From contig CAJUKV010000001.1 in assembly GCA_910587305.1 (NCBI GenBank), forward strand, positions 168,576 to 232,575: a stretch of DNA of 64,000 bases. The letters are read 5' to 3'. The DNA is from an uncultured Lachnospiraceae bacterium (lineage in GTDB: Bacteria > Bacillota > Clostridia > Lachnospirales > Lachnospiraceae). A model generated the notes under the pieces. It saw nothing but the letters and a program-made list of their open reading frames with translations. It searched no databases and was not told where the DNA came from. Below are positions 42,098 to 50,183 of this stretch, piece by piece. Each line of letters opens with the position of its first letter. Within the stretch, counting starts at the first letter, position 1. Made by a program: the position numbers and the translations under genes.

Positions 42098-44113
42098 CTA
42101 TTTTTTCCTTTCGTCATCATCCAGTTCCTTTAATTTCTTTTTCAGTTCAACCATCTTGTCACGCAGCTGGGCCGCAACCTCAAAGTTCAAATCCGCCGCT
42201 GCCTTTTTCATCTGTTTTTCAACATCTGCGATCACCTTCTCTAATTCCCTGCGGTCCATGGATTCCGGATCCTTCTCAAATTGCAGCTCTTCCTTGGCAA
42301 TTACCCTTGAGATACTAATCAGGTCACGAACCGCTTTCCTGATAGTGGTGGGCGTAATACCATGTTCCTCGTTATACTTCTGCTGAATCCTCCGTCTTCT
42401 GTTGGTTTCCTCAATTGCCGCCGCCATGGAGTCCGTCATGTTGTCGGCATACATGATCACGTGGCCTTCCGAATTTCTGGCCGCGCGCCCCACCGTCTGA
42501 ATCAGTGAAGTTTCCGAACGCAAAAAACCTTCCTTATCGGCATCCAAAATTGCAACCAGCGAAATCTCCGGAATGTCCAATCCCTCCCGTAAAAGATTGA
42601 TACCCACCAGCACGTCAAACACATCCAGCCTCATATCCCGGATAATTTCCGCTCTTTCAAGAGTATCTATGTCCGAATGAAGATATTTTACCCGTATTCC
42701 CACATCATTCATATAATCCGTAAGATCCTCCGCCATCCGTTTTGTCAGCGTAGTGACCAGAACTCTATTGTGCTTTTCCGTCTCTTTATGAATCGCCGCA
42801 ACCAAATCGTCAATCTGTCCCTCCACAGGGCGCACGGAAATCTCAGGATCCAAAAGGCCCGTGGGACGGATAATCTGTTCTGTGCGCAGCAGCTCATGCT
42901 CCTGCTCATATCGTGCGGGCGTAGCCGACACAAAAAGCATCTGGTCAATATGATCTTCAAACTCCGCAAAACATAAAGGACGGTTGTCAAGCGCCGAGGG
43001 AAGCCGGAACCCATAATCCACCAGCGTTGTTTTTCTGGAACGGTCTCCTGTATACATGGCGCCAATCTGCGGGATCGTCATATGGGATTCGTCTATAATA
43101 ATCAGATAATCATCCCCAAAATAATCCATCAGGGTGTGAGGCATGGCCCCTGCCTGCATCCCTGCAAGATGCCTGGAATAATTTTCAATTCCGGAGCAAA
43201 AGCCTGTCTCCCGCAGCATCTCAATGTCAAAATTGGTTCTCTCGGAAATCCTCTGGGCCTCTAAAAGCTTATCCTCCCCTTTAAAATAACGGATTCTTTC
43301 CTCAAGCTCCGCCTCAATATTGATACATGCCGCGTGGATTCTTTCCTGCGGCACCACATAATGGGAGGCGGGAAAAATTGCCACATGTTCCAGTGTGGCC
43401 CGTACCTGTCCTGTCAACGGGTCTGTCTCCGCAATCCGGTCAATTTCATCCCCGAAAAACTCAATGCGGATCAGATGGTCGCCTCCCTGGGCCGGGTAAA
43501 CCTCCACCACATCCCCTCTGACCCTAAAACATGCTCTTCCCAAATCCATATCGTTTCTGTCATACTGAATATCTATCAATTCCCGGATTACCTGGTCCCT
43601 GTCCTTGCTCATCCCCGGCCGGAGCGATACGATCATCTCCTGATAATCATCCGGACTGCCCAGTCCATAAATACAGGATACACTGGCCACAACGACAACG
43701 TCTCTGCGCTCTGACAGAGATGCAGTGGCGGACAAACGCAGTTTGTCTATTTCCTCGTTGACGGAAGAATCCTTTGCTATATAAGTATCGGAAGACGGCA
43801 CATAAGCCTCCGGTTGGTAGTAATCATAGTAGGACACAAAATACTCCACCGCATTCTCAGGGAAGAACTCCTTGAACTCCCCGTACAATTGTCCGGCCAG
43901 GGTCTTATTGTGCGCTATGACCAAAGTGGGCTTGTTCAGGGCAGCAATGATATTTGCCATAGTAAATGTCTTGCCGGAGCCTGTCACCCCCAGCAAAGTC
44001 TGGAATTGGTTGCCTTCTTGAAAGCCTTTGACCAGGGCTTCTATGGCCGCGGGCTGGTCGCCGGTGGGTTTGTATTCGCTGTGGAGTTTGAAGGATTTTT
44101 GTTCAATTTGCAC
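42098..44113 (-). CDS. uvrB: Excinuclease ABC subunit B
   Basis: 671 aa. SF2 helicase-like damage-verification subunit: Walker A GVTGSGKTFTMAN near residue 40, DEXH-type DESH in IIDESHMTIPQ, beta-hairpin region YYDYYQPEAYVP, and a C-terminal UVR domain (EVAAQLRDKM). GTG 44113 follows CGGAGGTGAG at 4-nt spacing; upstream in-frame ATGs have none and add non-conserved residues. It is transcribed from a promoter 220 bp upstream under a LexA-type box. A 68-bp piece of this gene recurs at 47312-47379. Confidence 0.97.
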   Translation of the reverse strand: MQIEQKSFKLHSEYKPTGDQPAAIEALVKGFQEGNQFQTLLGVTGSGKTFTMANIIAALNKPTLVIAHNKTLAGQLYGEFKEFFPENAVEYFVSYYDYYQPEAYVPSSDTYIAKDSSVNEEIDKLRLSATASLSERRDVVVVASVSCIYGLGSPDDYQEMIVSLRPGMSKDRDQVIRELIDIQYDRNDMDLGRACFRVRGDVVEVYPAQGGDHLIRIEFFGDEIDRIAETDPLTGQVRATLEHVAIFPASHYVVPQERIHAACINIEAELEERIRYFKGEDKLLEAQRISERTNFDIEMLRETGFCSGIENYSRHLAGMQAGAMPHTLMDYFGDDYLIIIDESHMTIPQIGAMYTGDRSRKTTLVDYGFRLPSALDNRPLCFAEFEDHIDQMLFVSATPARYEQEHELLRTEQIIRPTGLLDPEISVRPVEGQIDDLVAAIHKETEKHNRVLVTTLTKRMAEDLTDYMNDVGIRVKYLHSDIDTLERAEIIRDMRLDVFDVLVGINLLREGLDIPEISLVAILDADKEGFLRSETSLIQTVGRAARNSEGHVIMYADNMTDSMAAAIEETNRRRRIQQKYNEEHGITPTTIRKAVRDLISISRVIAKEELQFEKDPESMDRRELEKVIADVEKQMKKAAADLNFEVAAQLRDKMVELKKKLKELDDDERKK

Positions 44114-44339
44114 AGTTCTCACCTCCGAGGTTCGTATTAAAAAAGTTCGACTATTGGTACGAAATTCGTCGAGGCACATTCTCCGTTTTTCCCAAAATGG
44201 CCTCACGACGAAATTTGTTCACCAAAATGGTTTTTCATAGATTGATTAACCGTAACAAAACTGGCGTGGACTCAATAACATCAAATACGCAAAGAAACAT
44301 CAAACCAAGGTTCCCAGGGCCAGTACAAAAGCAGTTTTG

Positions 44340-44390
44340 ATTATAGCATACCAGATTAAATTTGTACAGTATTTTTCAGAACATTTGTTC
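44340..44390 (-). promoter_or_regulatory. uvrB promoter with SOS (LexA/Cheo) box
   Basis: TGTACA (44363-44368), 17-bp spacer, TATAAT with TGC extension (44340-44345). The perfect box GAAC-ATTT-GTTC at 44379-44390 lies just upstream of the -35. Gram-positive LexA binds this motif. Confidence 0.88.
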
Positions 44391-44612
44391 TTATTTTTAA
44401 TTAATTCTGCTGATTAATTCTTATATGATTCTATTCCGAACCTGTCTTTGATAAATATGAGCCTACATCAATGATCGTATCCGGTACACTAGCCCTCATA
44501 CTCTGTTTGGTATCTTTTTTCGATACTACATCCTCCATTTTTAAATGTGACCGGGCAGAACATACATCCCCCACTCCCGATTTTAGTAATTACCCGCTTC
44601 GATTCGCCTCAG
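44391..44612. other. AT-rich stretch upstream of the uvrB promoter
   Basis: No gene or clear signal is visible; it begins the accessory interval that runs to about 53.9 kb. Confidence 0.4.
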
Positions 44613-44720
44613 TCAAATTTTTGCCGTTCTGGCTATTTTGTTGCTAATCCTTCCTACTTCATCACCAGAAGGTTTAACCCGATAACCCTGGTCATCATAC
44701 GAAATTTTAATTGTATTCAT
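44613..44720 (-). CDS. Small ORF, 35 aa, unknown
   Basis: Starts MNTIKISYDDQGYRV and ends ISNKIARTAKI; basic C-terminal half, no membrane segment. AAGGAG lies 10 nt before the ATG, directly after a perfect 8-bp hairpin CTTACAAG / CTTGTAAG (44734-44761). The frame stays open upstream to 45080, but that region is full of perfect hairpins and looks non-coding, so the short version is preferred. No family recognised. Confidence 0.4.
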   Translation of the reverse strand: MNTIKISYDDQGYRVKPSGDEVGRISNKIARTAKI

Positions 44721-44954
44721 AACGGTTTCACTCCTTACAAGATTTTTTAATTTCTTGTAAGCGTGATTAGAAAAATTTGCAAAAAGGAGACTATCTATTT
44801 CCCGACAGACCCTTCTTTCAGTATGTGCTCTGCGCTTCCAAGCAGGTGTACACGTTATCAAATATGAAGTTCGCTGTCTTTCCAAGTTGGTAGCCGTCAT
44901 CAACCCTATGATATACTGTCCTCTGTATAGTTTTATCATTTTTATACCCCCGCA

Positions 44955-45016
44955 TACCGCAAGCTGTGCTTGCGGTACTGCCACCGATAAAGAGTTTGGA
45001 AGTTTACTTCCAAACT
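44955..45016 (-). other. Two adjacent perfect hairpins
   Basis: TACCGCAAGC-TGT-GCTTGCGGTA (10-bp stem, 44955-44977) and AGTTTGGAAGT-TT-ACTTCCAAACT (11-bp stem, 44993-45016). They lie in the region between the small ORFs and may belong to a structured RNA or a decayed mobile element end. Confidence 0.5.
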
Positions 45017-45101
45017 TGTCTGCTCCTTCCATTACTTCAATCTTCGTCTGTTTTAACATATATAAATCTTTTTTTTCCATGCCCTTTCCCCAATTTCTAA
45101 T

Positions 45102-45359
45102 TTATATTTCCCAGATAACACTATGCCGGCAATGATTCTGGCATACGCTGTACTTGTACCTAAATTTATGGAAGATATTACAAAACACAGCGTAGACGGA
45201 GATAATCACTTTTCGATTGATAATCCACACCTCCATCTCCATTCCACACTGCCGTGCAATAGCTTCTACAATGTCGTCTGCCGCTACGTTCATATGCTCA
45301 CATACTCCTTTCTCCGCATACTTCCGTGACTTCCGCAGCCGGTCGATAACATACGGCAT
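45102..45359 (-). CDS. Hypothetical small protein, weakly Spo0A-C-like
   Basis: 85 aa at most. The first 50 residues (RKSRKYAEKGVCEHMN, then IVEAIARQCGMEMEVWI) faintly resemble the DNA-recognition part of the Spo0A C-terminal domain; the rest is Cys/His/aromatic-rich and unlike it, so the frame may be broken. No convincing ribosome site; it starts 7 bp after the stop of the preceding ORF. Confidence 0.3.
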   Translation of the reverse strand: MPYVIDRLRKSRKYAEKGVCEHMNVAADDIVEAIARQCGMEMEVWIINRKVIISVYAVFCNIFHKFRYKYSVCQNHCRHSVIWEI

Positions 45360-45365
45360 GTCTGA

Positions 45366-45860
45366 TCATAGGTTACCGCCTTTCTCAGCTGCAATTCCTC
45401 TAAGGAATCCCTGCCCGAATATAGCATATTTTGTATTTTCAATGCAGACGCAAAGTGTATCTACCGCATGAGCTAAATTTTCTTCCAAAACATATTCCTT
45501 AAGGATATCAACCACCGAATCAGTCTTGTCAGTTCCTTCGACAGCCAGCATGGAATACTCATCCCTGATATTCTCATTCAGCCTGCTTTTACCACCTTGC
45601 CTTTCTCCCCGAGCCAAAATCTCGACCGCATACCTGAATCCGAAAATAAAACCCTGACGTTCATATTCAACACCAAATTCTGAAATCACCTTTTCCAAAT
45701 CAAGCCTCTGCTTATGTGATTCTTCGTCATCCGAGCTGAGGATGTTCTCTACAAGATACGCCTTTAACTTTTTTCTCACAGCTTCTGTCTCCGGAAGGTC
45801 TACATAATCATCAGCTTCCGACAGGCTGTTATAGAGCCTATCAATAGTGTTTATACTCAT
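45366..45860 (-). CDS. Hypothetical protein, 164 aa, accessory interval
   Basis: Soluble, acidic, mostly helical: opens MSINTIDRLYNSLSEADD, central GFIFGFRYAVEILARGE, C-terminal IFGQGFLRGIAAEKGG. AGGAGG precedes the ATG at 9 nt. The helical GF..GFR pattern recalls small mobile-element-associated proteins of Lachnospiraceae, but no named family can be assigned. A 22-codon leader ORF overlaps its start. Confidence 0.6.
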   Translation of the reverse strand: MSINTIDRLYNSLSEADDYVDLPETEAVRKKLKAYLVENILSSDDEESHKQRLDLEKVISEFGVEYERQGFIFGFRYAVEILARGERQGGKSRLNENIRDEYSMLAVEGTDKTDSVVDILKEYVLEENLAHAVDTLCVCIENTKYAIFGQGFLRGIAAEKGGNL

Positions 45861-45909
45861 TCTCTGCTGCCTCCTTTCCTGATTCCAATATGTCAATGTT
45901 TACTACCAT
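45841..45909 (-). CDS. 22-aa upstream ORF overlapping the next start
   Basis: Begins MVVNIDILESGKEAAENE; GGAGG at good spacing before the ATG. It ends inside the start region of the 164-aa gene, so translation may be coupled. A G/C hairpin with following T-run (about 45939-45965, reading leftward) precedes it, as in an attenuator. Confidence 0.4.
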   Translation of the reverse strand: MVVNIDILESGKEAAENEYKHY

Positions 45910-46097
45910 CTTTATAACCTCCTTCAAAATAGAAAAATCCCCATGCCGTTGCTGGCACAGGGAGCATCATGGTGTCATGGTAAGAATATATAATTATTGG
46001 CATATTTCATACGTCCGGTAATAAAATAAAGGGACAAGTTAATACAATCCAATGGATTCCTTTAACTTTATCCCTGTTGCAACACTAACATCTGCGC

Positions 46098-46346
46098 CTA
46101 AGCATTTGCATATAATGCATTCTCTGCTTTTTCATATTCCTCTTCCGTATATCCCATAGATAATATCTGCTCTCTTGTAATGTTGACTCTGATCATTTTT
46201 TCAAGAGCCTCTATTCTTTCCAATTCAGCAGTCATTTTAAATCCATATTCATCTGCTAATATACGTTTCTTCTTGATGCATTTTTCCTGGAAACTAGCTC
46301 TTCCAACATAGCTATCAGCACGTTCTGAGATTTCTTTATGCCCTCG
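46098..46346 (-). pseudogene. C-terminal remnant of an unknown protein
   Basis: About 82 sense codons with no start and a stop just upstream: contains YVGRASFQEKCIKKKR, then LEKMIRVNITREQILSMG and a YTEEEYEKAENAL tail. The end resembles the C-terminal tail of PD-(D/E)XK nuclease-family transposases (Rpn type), which is only a loose similarity. Probably a truncated gene. Confidence 0.4.
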
Positions 46347-46394
46347 TCAGAATTATGGTCCCCCCATTCCCTATATTAATAATCATGCCCTTCA

Positions 46395-46823
46395 TCAGGT
46401 CTGCATAATATCTTTATATTTTTCTAAAAATTGTTCCGGAAGAATCGCAGGAATTCTTGACGAAACAAAATCTTTCGCATTTCTCGTTACGATATAATCT
46501 GCCGAAACCGCTACTGCACATTCTTCCTGAAGGCAATCTTCAAAATCGTCAAAATCCACATTATCTAATGCAGAAATTATTTTGAAGGAATCTATTCCCT
46601 CCACTTTGACAATTTGGCAAATATCTTTTAATACTTCTCTACGTTCCTCTTTGGTCATAGATTTTCGCAAAATATAAAATAGATTGGGAATAGAATGCGC
46701 AGCCATATATCCATAAACTTTTTTATCTGCACACATGGTAAGAATACTGTACGCAATATCATAATAAGGATCTCTGCCTAATAACACATCTGCCAAAACA
46801 TTTGTGTCAATCAATACTCGCAT
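46395..46823 (-). CDS. PIN-domain toxin (VapC-like ribonuclease)
   Basis: 142 aa. PIN acidic residues in VLIDTNVLADVLLGR at the N-terminus, a Glu/Asp pair in the middle (DFDDFEDCLQE), and YIVTRNAKDF near residue 112. Such toxins cleave tRNA or rRNA. Its start overlaps the antitoxin gene by 17 bp, the usual toxin-antitoxin layout. Intact. Confidence 0.9.
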   Translation of the reverse strand: MRVLIDTNVLADVLLGRDPYYDIAYSILTMCADKKVYGYMAAHSIPNLFYILRKSMTKEERREVLKDICQIVKVEGIDSFKIISALDNVDFDDFEDCLQEECAVAVSADYIVTRNAKDFVSSRIPAILPEQFLEKYKDIMQT

Positions 46824-47052
46824 ACTTTTCCTCCCTGGCTTTTGCTAATTCGGCTTTATAGTCAATTTCAACATCACTTCGTTTGCGAAATCTCTGTAAA
46901 TTTTTTAACGCCTTTTGCTCCGGAGTCTCAAACCCATCTGCTCTATTTTCAGATAATCCTTCAACGCCCTCAAGAAGTTGTACTATATAATATAATTTAT
47001 CCTCTGGCATACGGCTAATCATATCAATCGCCCTTTGTTTCATCACTGTCAT
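46807..47052 (-). CDS. Antitoxin of the PIN toxin pair
   Basis: 81 aa. Helical N-terminus (RAIDMISRMPEDKLYYIVQLLEG) typical of a family of small antitoxins paired with PIN_3 toxins, and a charged C-terminus (KAELAKAREEKY) likely to wrap the toxin. GAGGAG precedes ATG 47052. It is not an obvious AbrB or RHH type, so DNA binding is unclear. Confidence 0.8.
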   Translation of the reverse strand: MTVMKQRAIDMISRMPEDKLYYIVQLLEGVEGLSENRADGFETPEQKALKNLQRFRKRSDVEIDYKAELAKAREEKYASID

Positions 47053-47487
47053 AAAATCTCCTCTTACTTTTCAATTTCTGTACTTTTATTATAACAAAAA
47101 ACCAAATAAGTTACATCACCATTTTCCCCATACACACAACGTCATTTTTACTACCGCTCTTTCAACAAATGGCTTGACGTTACGAATCCTGTTCACTGTT
47201 ATGTCAAATCCACCCCGTCCATCGGCTCTTTTACAATCCATTTACATACAATATATTGATTTAATTTACAAATAATATTTATATATTGTACTGATAAAAA
47301 CATCTATATGCTAGGACACAAAATACACCACCGCGTTCTCAGGGAAGAACTCTTTGAACTCCCCGTACAATTGTCCGGCATTCCCCGTTTTCCAGGAAAT
47401 GGCCTTTACACGACTTTTGTTCACCAAATCGCATTTTTGCAAATAGAATAAACGAAATAAACCTGACATTAATTTGCTAACACCAAG

Positions 47488-47569
47488 TTAAAAACCCCGC
47501 CGCAAGCAGCGGGGCATCAAATTTGAAACGCCCCAAGGGGCGGGGTATTTGTCTACTGGTGCAAAAGTA
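47488..47569 (-). ncRNA. Candidate SOS-controlled short RNA
   Basis: From the duplicated promoter, transcription would start near 47569 and stop at a strong terminator: CCCCGC...GCGGGG-type stem followed by T5 (47490-47494). A second stem, CGCCCC-TT-GGGGCG, lies upstream of it. About 80 nt, no ORF. Confidence 0.45.
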
Positions 47570-47575
47570 ATTTTG

Positions 47576-47626
47576 ATTATAGCATACCAGAATAAATTTG
47601 TACAGTATTTTTCAGAACATTTGTTC
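47576..47626 (-). promoter_or_regulatory. Duplicated SOS promoter
   Basis: TGTACA (47599-47604), 17-bp spacer, TATAAT (47576-47581), and a perfect GAAC-ATTT-GTTC box (47615-47626), as at uvrB. Confidence 0.8.
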
Positions 47627-47892
47627 TCATTTCTTTTAATTTCGTTCTTTTCCTTAAATTTACCCATATTACATTTTTCATCCATATTTGCCAAAACTCC
47701 GGTTCTATATTAGTTTATGGTTTTTCATCCAGCGTCATCCAAAGTTTTGAGAGAAGGGTTTCTGGTGTCACTATGAATTTTATAAGATAATATTTATTTG
47801 GGAAAATTTTGTTAGTTTCTTATATTAGAATTATTTTTACCAAAAATACGTTATTGGAACAGCAAAAGCTTACTGAAAACTACATATGAAAA

Positions 47893-47919
47893 AGCAGGAA
47901 ACCTTAATGGCCTCCTGCT
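47893..47919 (-). terminator. Terminator-like hairpin
   Basis: AGCAGGA / TCCTGCT stem followed by TTTTC on the minus strand, downstream of the sirtuin-like remnant. The 47641-47892 stretch holds no gene. Confidence 0.6.
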
Positions 47920-47952
47920 CTTATCATTTCCTGCTATAAATTTTACAATTCT

Positions 47953-48102
47953 TTAAGCACATTCCGGTCTTTGCAGACACGGTTCGCCTCCGGGACTGAG
48001 CGCTTTCCCTTCTGCTCCGCCAAAAAAAAACGATATGCTCCGATTCTTTTATAATCTCATTCAGCGCATCTATTTTTTGCCCGTCATTTAACGCACGTAA
48101 GA
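47953..48102 (-). pseudogene. Sirtuin-like N-terminal remnant, frameshifted
   Basis: Reads KIDALNEIIKESEHIV, then after removing one T from a run of nine continues FFGGAEGK and reaches a stop after about 20 codons. IKESxxIVFFGGA is how many Sir2-family deacetylases begin. No start codon or ribosome site, and nothing of the catalytic domain follows. Confidence 0.4.
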
Positions 48103-48190
48103 ATATTCCCTTTTCTCTCTAAGATAAAAACTCCGGCAGCGTCGTATCAAATCTCCTCTCCCCTTTATGTTGTTTGGGAGGCGCCAGCTT

Positions 48191-49144
48191 TTAATGCGCC
48201 TTTCTGAATATTCCTACGATTTCTCTCCCGAATCCCATATCCCCCAGCATACGGTAAATTTCCACAGTCCGCTCCATGGAGATGTCATGTAACAGGTTCT
48301 CAAGGCACACCGCCGTCTTATGCGCCGCTTTTCCTGTTTCCGGTCTTTCATAGTAATTGGTAAACGGATTGACCAGTTGGAAGTCCACAAAAGTATCTCC
48401 ATAAAAATCCAGGCATTCAAATCCATTGGCTTCAAGCCTTGCTATCATCCCCTCACGGTTAAAATAACCTGTATGATCAGGGTCATCCAGCCAGTATTCT
48501 TCCTTCATTTCTCCTTTCTGCAAAAGCATTCTCTGCAGATTGGAATAATTATTTGCAACTTTTATTACCAAAATAGACTGCTTTGCCATAATCCCTTTAA
48601 TCCTGTCCAGACAGACATCGATATCATCCACCATATCCAGCACACGGTCAACATTGACTACATCATAGACCTCTCCGCGCTCCGACATGGTGGGAAGCAG
48701 GGTTTCCATATCCCCTTTTTCAAAGAAGGAAAGCAAGGCCGGGTGGAAATGTTTAAGAGCATAGGAACCAATGTCAATCCCCTTTACCCTTTTGCCCTTG
48801 TCATGGAAAAACTGTAGTAAAAAGCCTTCGCCACAGCCGATATCCAGAAGTGAATAATCTCCGCTCACGCCTGTTTTTGCAAGATTCTGCTCTATCACAT
48901 AAGCCCTTTCCTCAATCTGATTATTCAGAAACTTAAGCTCCTCAGGCGGGTATTCCACTTTTTCATAGGTCGCCCCGGAATACTCCTGAAAATAATGCTC
49001 CTCAAAATTTGCATTCCTCTCCTCACGGGTATTCTGCCTGCGCAGTTCATAATACCCATAATCGTTTAAATAGACCGGCTCGTATATGTCCTTTTTTTTA
49101 AGCTCCGGCAGCTCATTTATTTTCCATTCATCTTTTTGATACAT
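48191..49144 (-). CDS. Class I SAM-dependent methyltransferase
   Basis: 317 aa. Motif I LLDIGCGEGFLLQFF near residue 98 and motif II/III region YDVVNVDRVLD near 160 show the Rossmann methyltransferase fold (UbiE/Ubi-G like). The N-terminal 60 residues (DYGYYELRRQNTREERNANFEEHYFQEY, cut) and the C-terminal 70 residues are extra and may bind the substrate, perhaps a sugar or lipid. It stands alone in the accessory interval; no pathway partner is visible. Confidence 0.85.
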   Translation of the reverse strand: MYQKDEWKINELPELKKKDIYEPVYLNDYGYYELRRQNTREERNANFEEHYFQEYSGATYEKVEYPPEELKFLNNQIEERAYVIEQNLAKTGVSGDYSLLDIGCGEGFLLQFFHDKGKRVKGIDIGSYALKHFHPALLSFFEKGDMETLLPTMSERGEVYDVVNVDRVLDMVDDIDVCLDRIKGIMAKQSILVIKVANNYSNLQRMLLQKGEMKEEYWLDDPDHTGYFNREGMIARLEANGFECLDFYGDTFVDFQLVNPFTNYYERPETGKAAHKTAVCLENLLHDISMERTVEIYRMLGDMGFGREIVGIFRKAH

Positions 49145-49505
49145 ACCGATATCCTTCCTTTCCTCCCATTCTTGAGATTGGGAGATTCATATGTTTCAAC
49201 CTTTTGCTTTCCAGCTCTTATTATAACGAAAGACATAAAGGCTATGGTCTACTGTGAGTAGATTTTACCCTTTTCCATATGCTGTACCTTTTGATAAACA
49301 GATAAAATTTCATCATTTTTATTGTGCATAATGTCAGAGAAATTCTTGAAAGTACAATGATATTGTAACATTCTGTAATTAACGAAAAAATATCAAAAAG
49401 TGCACATTTTGACATTTTATTAGTTGCTATATTTTTCCTGCCTATACTTTTTATGAGAAAATTTCAGAAAAGAAAAGATAGGAGCTTTGTATATATACGC
49501 AAAAC
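49145..49505. other. Intergenic stretch upstream of the methyltransferase
   Basis: About 360 bp, very AT-rich. A minus-strand TATAAT near 49219-49224 may be the methyltransferase -10; otherwise no gene or structure is visible. Confidence 0.4.
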
Positions 49506-49538
49506 GGGCCCCGAAATCTTAAAACTTTTTCGGAGCCC
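49506..49538 (-). terminator. Terminator of hisB
   Basis: GGGCTCCGAAA / TTTCGGGGCCC stem (one G-U pair) followed by GTTTT on the minus strand. Confidence 0.85.
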
Positions 49539-49576
49539 ATAGAAAATTCATCATTACTTTGTCGGAAAATATCTTT

Positions 49577-50170
49577 CTAAAGCACGCCCTTTGTTGACCA
49601 CACCGAACCGTTCAGGCGATCCTCGTACATAGTAGCCATATCAAGAGCTTTGGCGAATGCCTTAAAGCTGCTCTCCGCAATATGGTGATTGTTGCTTCCC
49701 GAAATCTGCTTAATATGCAGATTCATGGATGCCGTATAGGAAACCGCATAGAAAAAGTCATGAATCATTTCCGTCTGCATGTTTCCTAAAAGAGGTACCG
49801 TATACTGGGCATTATAGGAAAAATAGGGTCTTCCGGAAAGATCCACGGCGCACAGCACAAGCGCCTCGTCCATGGGCAGCATGGCGCTCCCGTACCGTTT
49901 GATGGCTTTCTTGTCTCCCACCGCTTCTTTGAGGGCCTGTCCTAAAACAATACCACAGTCTTCCACCGTATGATGGGAATCCACCTCAAGATCTCCCTTA
50001 CAGATTAGTTCCAAATCAAAAAGACCATGACGGGCAAATCCGTTCAACATATGGTCAAAAAATCCTATTCCCGTGTCAAGATTGCACTTCCCGCTTCCAT
50101 CCAGATTCAGAGTCAGCGAGATATCCGTTTCCTTTGTTACTCTTTTAATTGTTGCGATTCTGGGTTCCAT
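49577..50170 (-). CDS. hisB: Imidazoleglycerol-phosphate dehydratase
   Basis: 197 aa, monofunctional length. Metal-binding motifs GIGFFDHMLNGFARHG, DSHHTVEDCGI and the mirrored SNNHHIAESSFKAF near the C-terminus are intact. It catalyses the sixth step of histidine synthesis. ATG 50170 follows GGAGGAAAAGG; the longer frame to 50245 overlaps the GntR gene. No other his gene is nearby; it is 13 bp downstream of a GntR regulator and in the same direction. Confidence 0.95.
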   Translation of the reverse strand: MEPRIATIKRVTKETDISLTLNLDGSGKCNLDTGIGFFDHMLNGFARHGLFDLELICKGDLEVDSHHTVEDCGIVLGQALKEAVGDKKAIKRYGSAMLPMDEALVLCAVDLSGRPYFSYNAQYTVPLLGNMQTEMIHDFFYAVSYTASMNLHIKQISGSNNHHIAESSFKAFAKALDMATMYEDRLNGSVWSTKGVL

Positions 50171-50183
50171 AACCTTTTCCTCC

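Larger units (their letters stand above)
47312..47640 (-). pseudogene. Decayed second copy of the uvrB 5' end with promoter
   Basis: 47312-47379 matches uvrB 43830-43897 with 3 differences in 68 bp; about 47380-47440 resembles the uvrB leader 44178-44235; 47564-47640 matches 44321-44400, including promoter and SOS box, with very few changes. The uvrB segment 43898-44177 is missing. No ORF remains. The 47053-47311 stretch to its left holds only AT-rich DNA and the antitoxin promoter region. Confidence 0.8.

Noticed and set aside
44727..45080. N-terminal extension of the 35-aa ORF to a 155-codon frame
   Set aside because: It crosses three perfect hairpins and shows no protein-like pattern; a ribosome site exists only before the short version.
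47488..47694. 68-codon minus-strand frame
   Set aside because: It spans the duplicated promoter, SOS box and terminator, so coding is unlikely.
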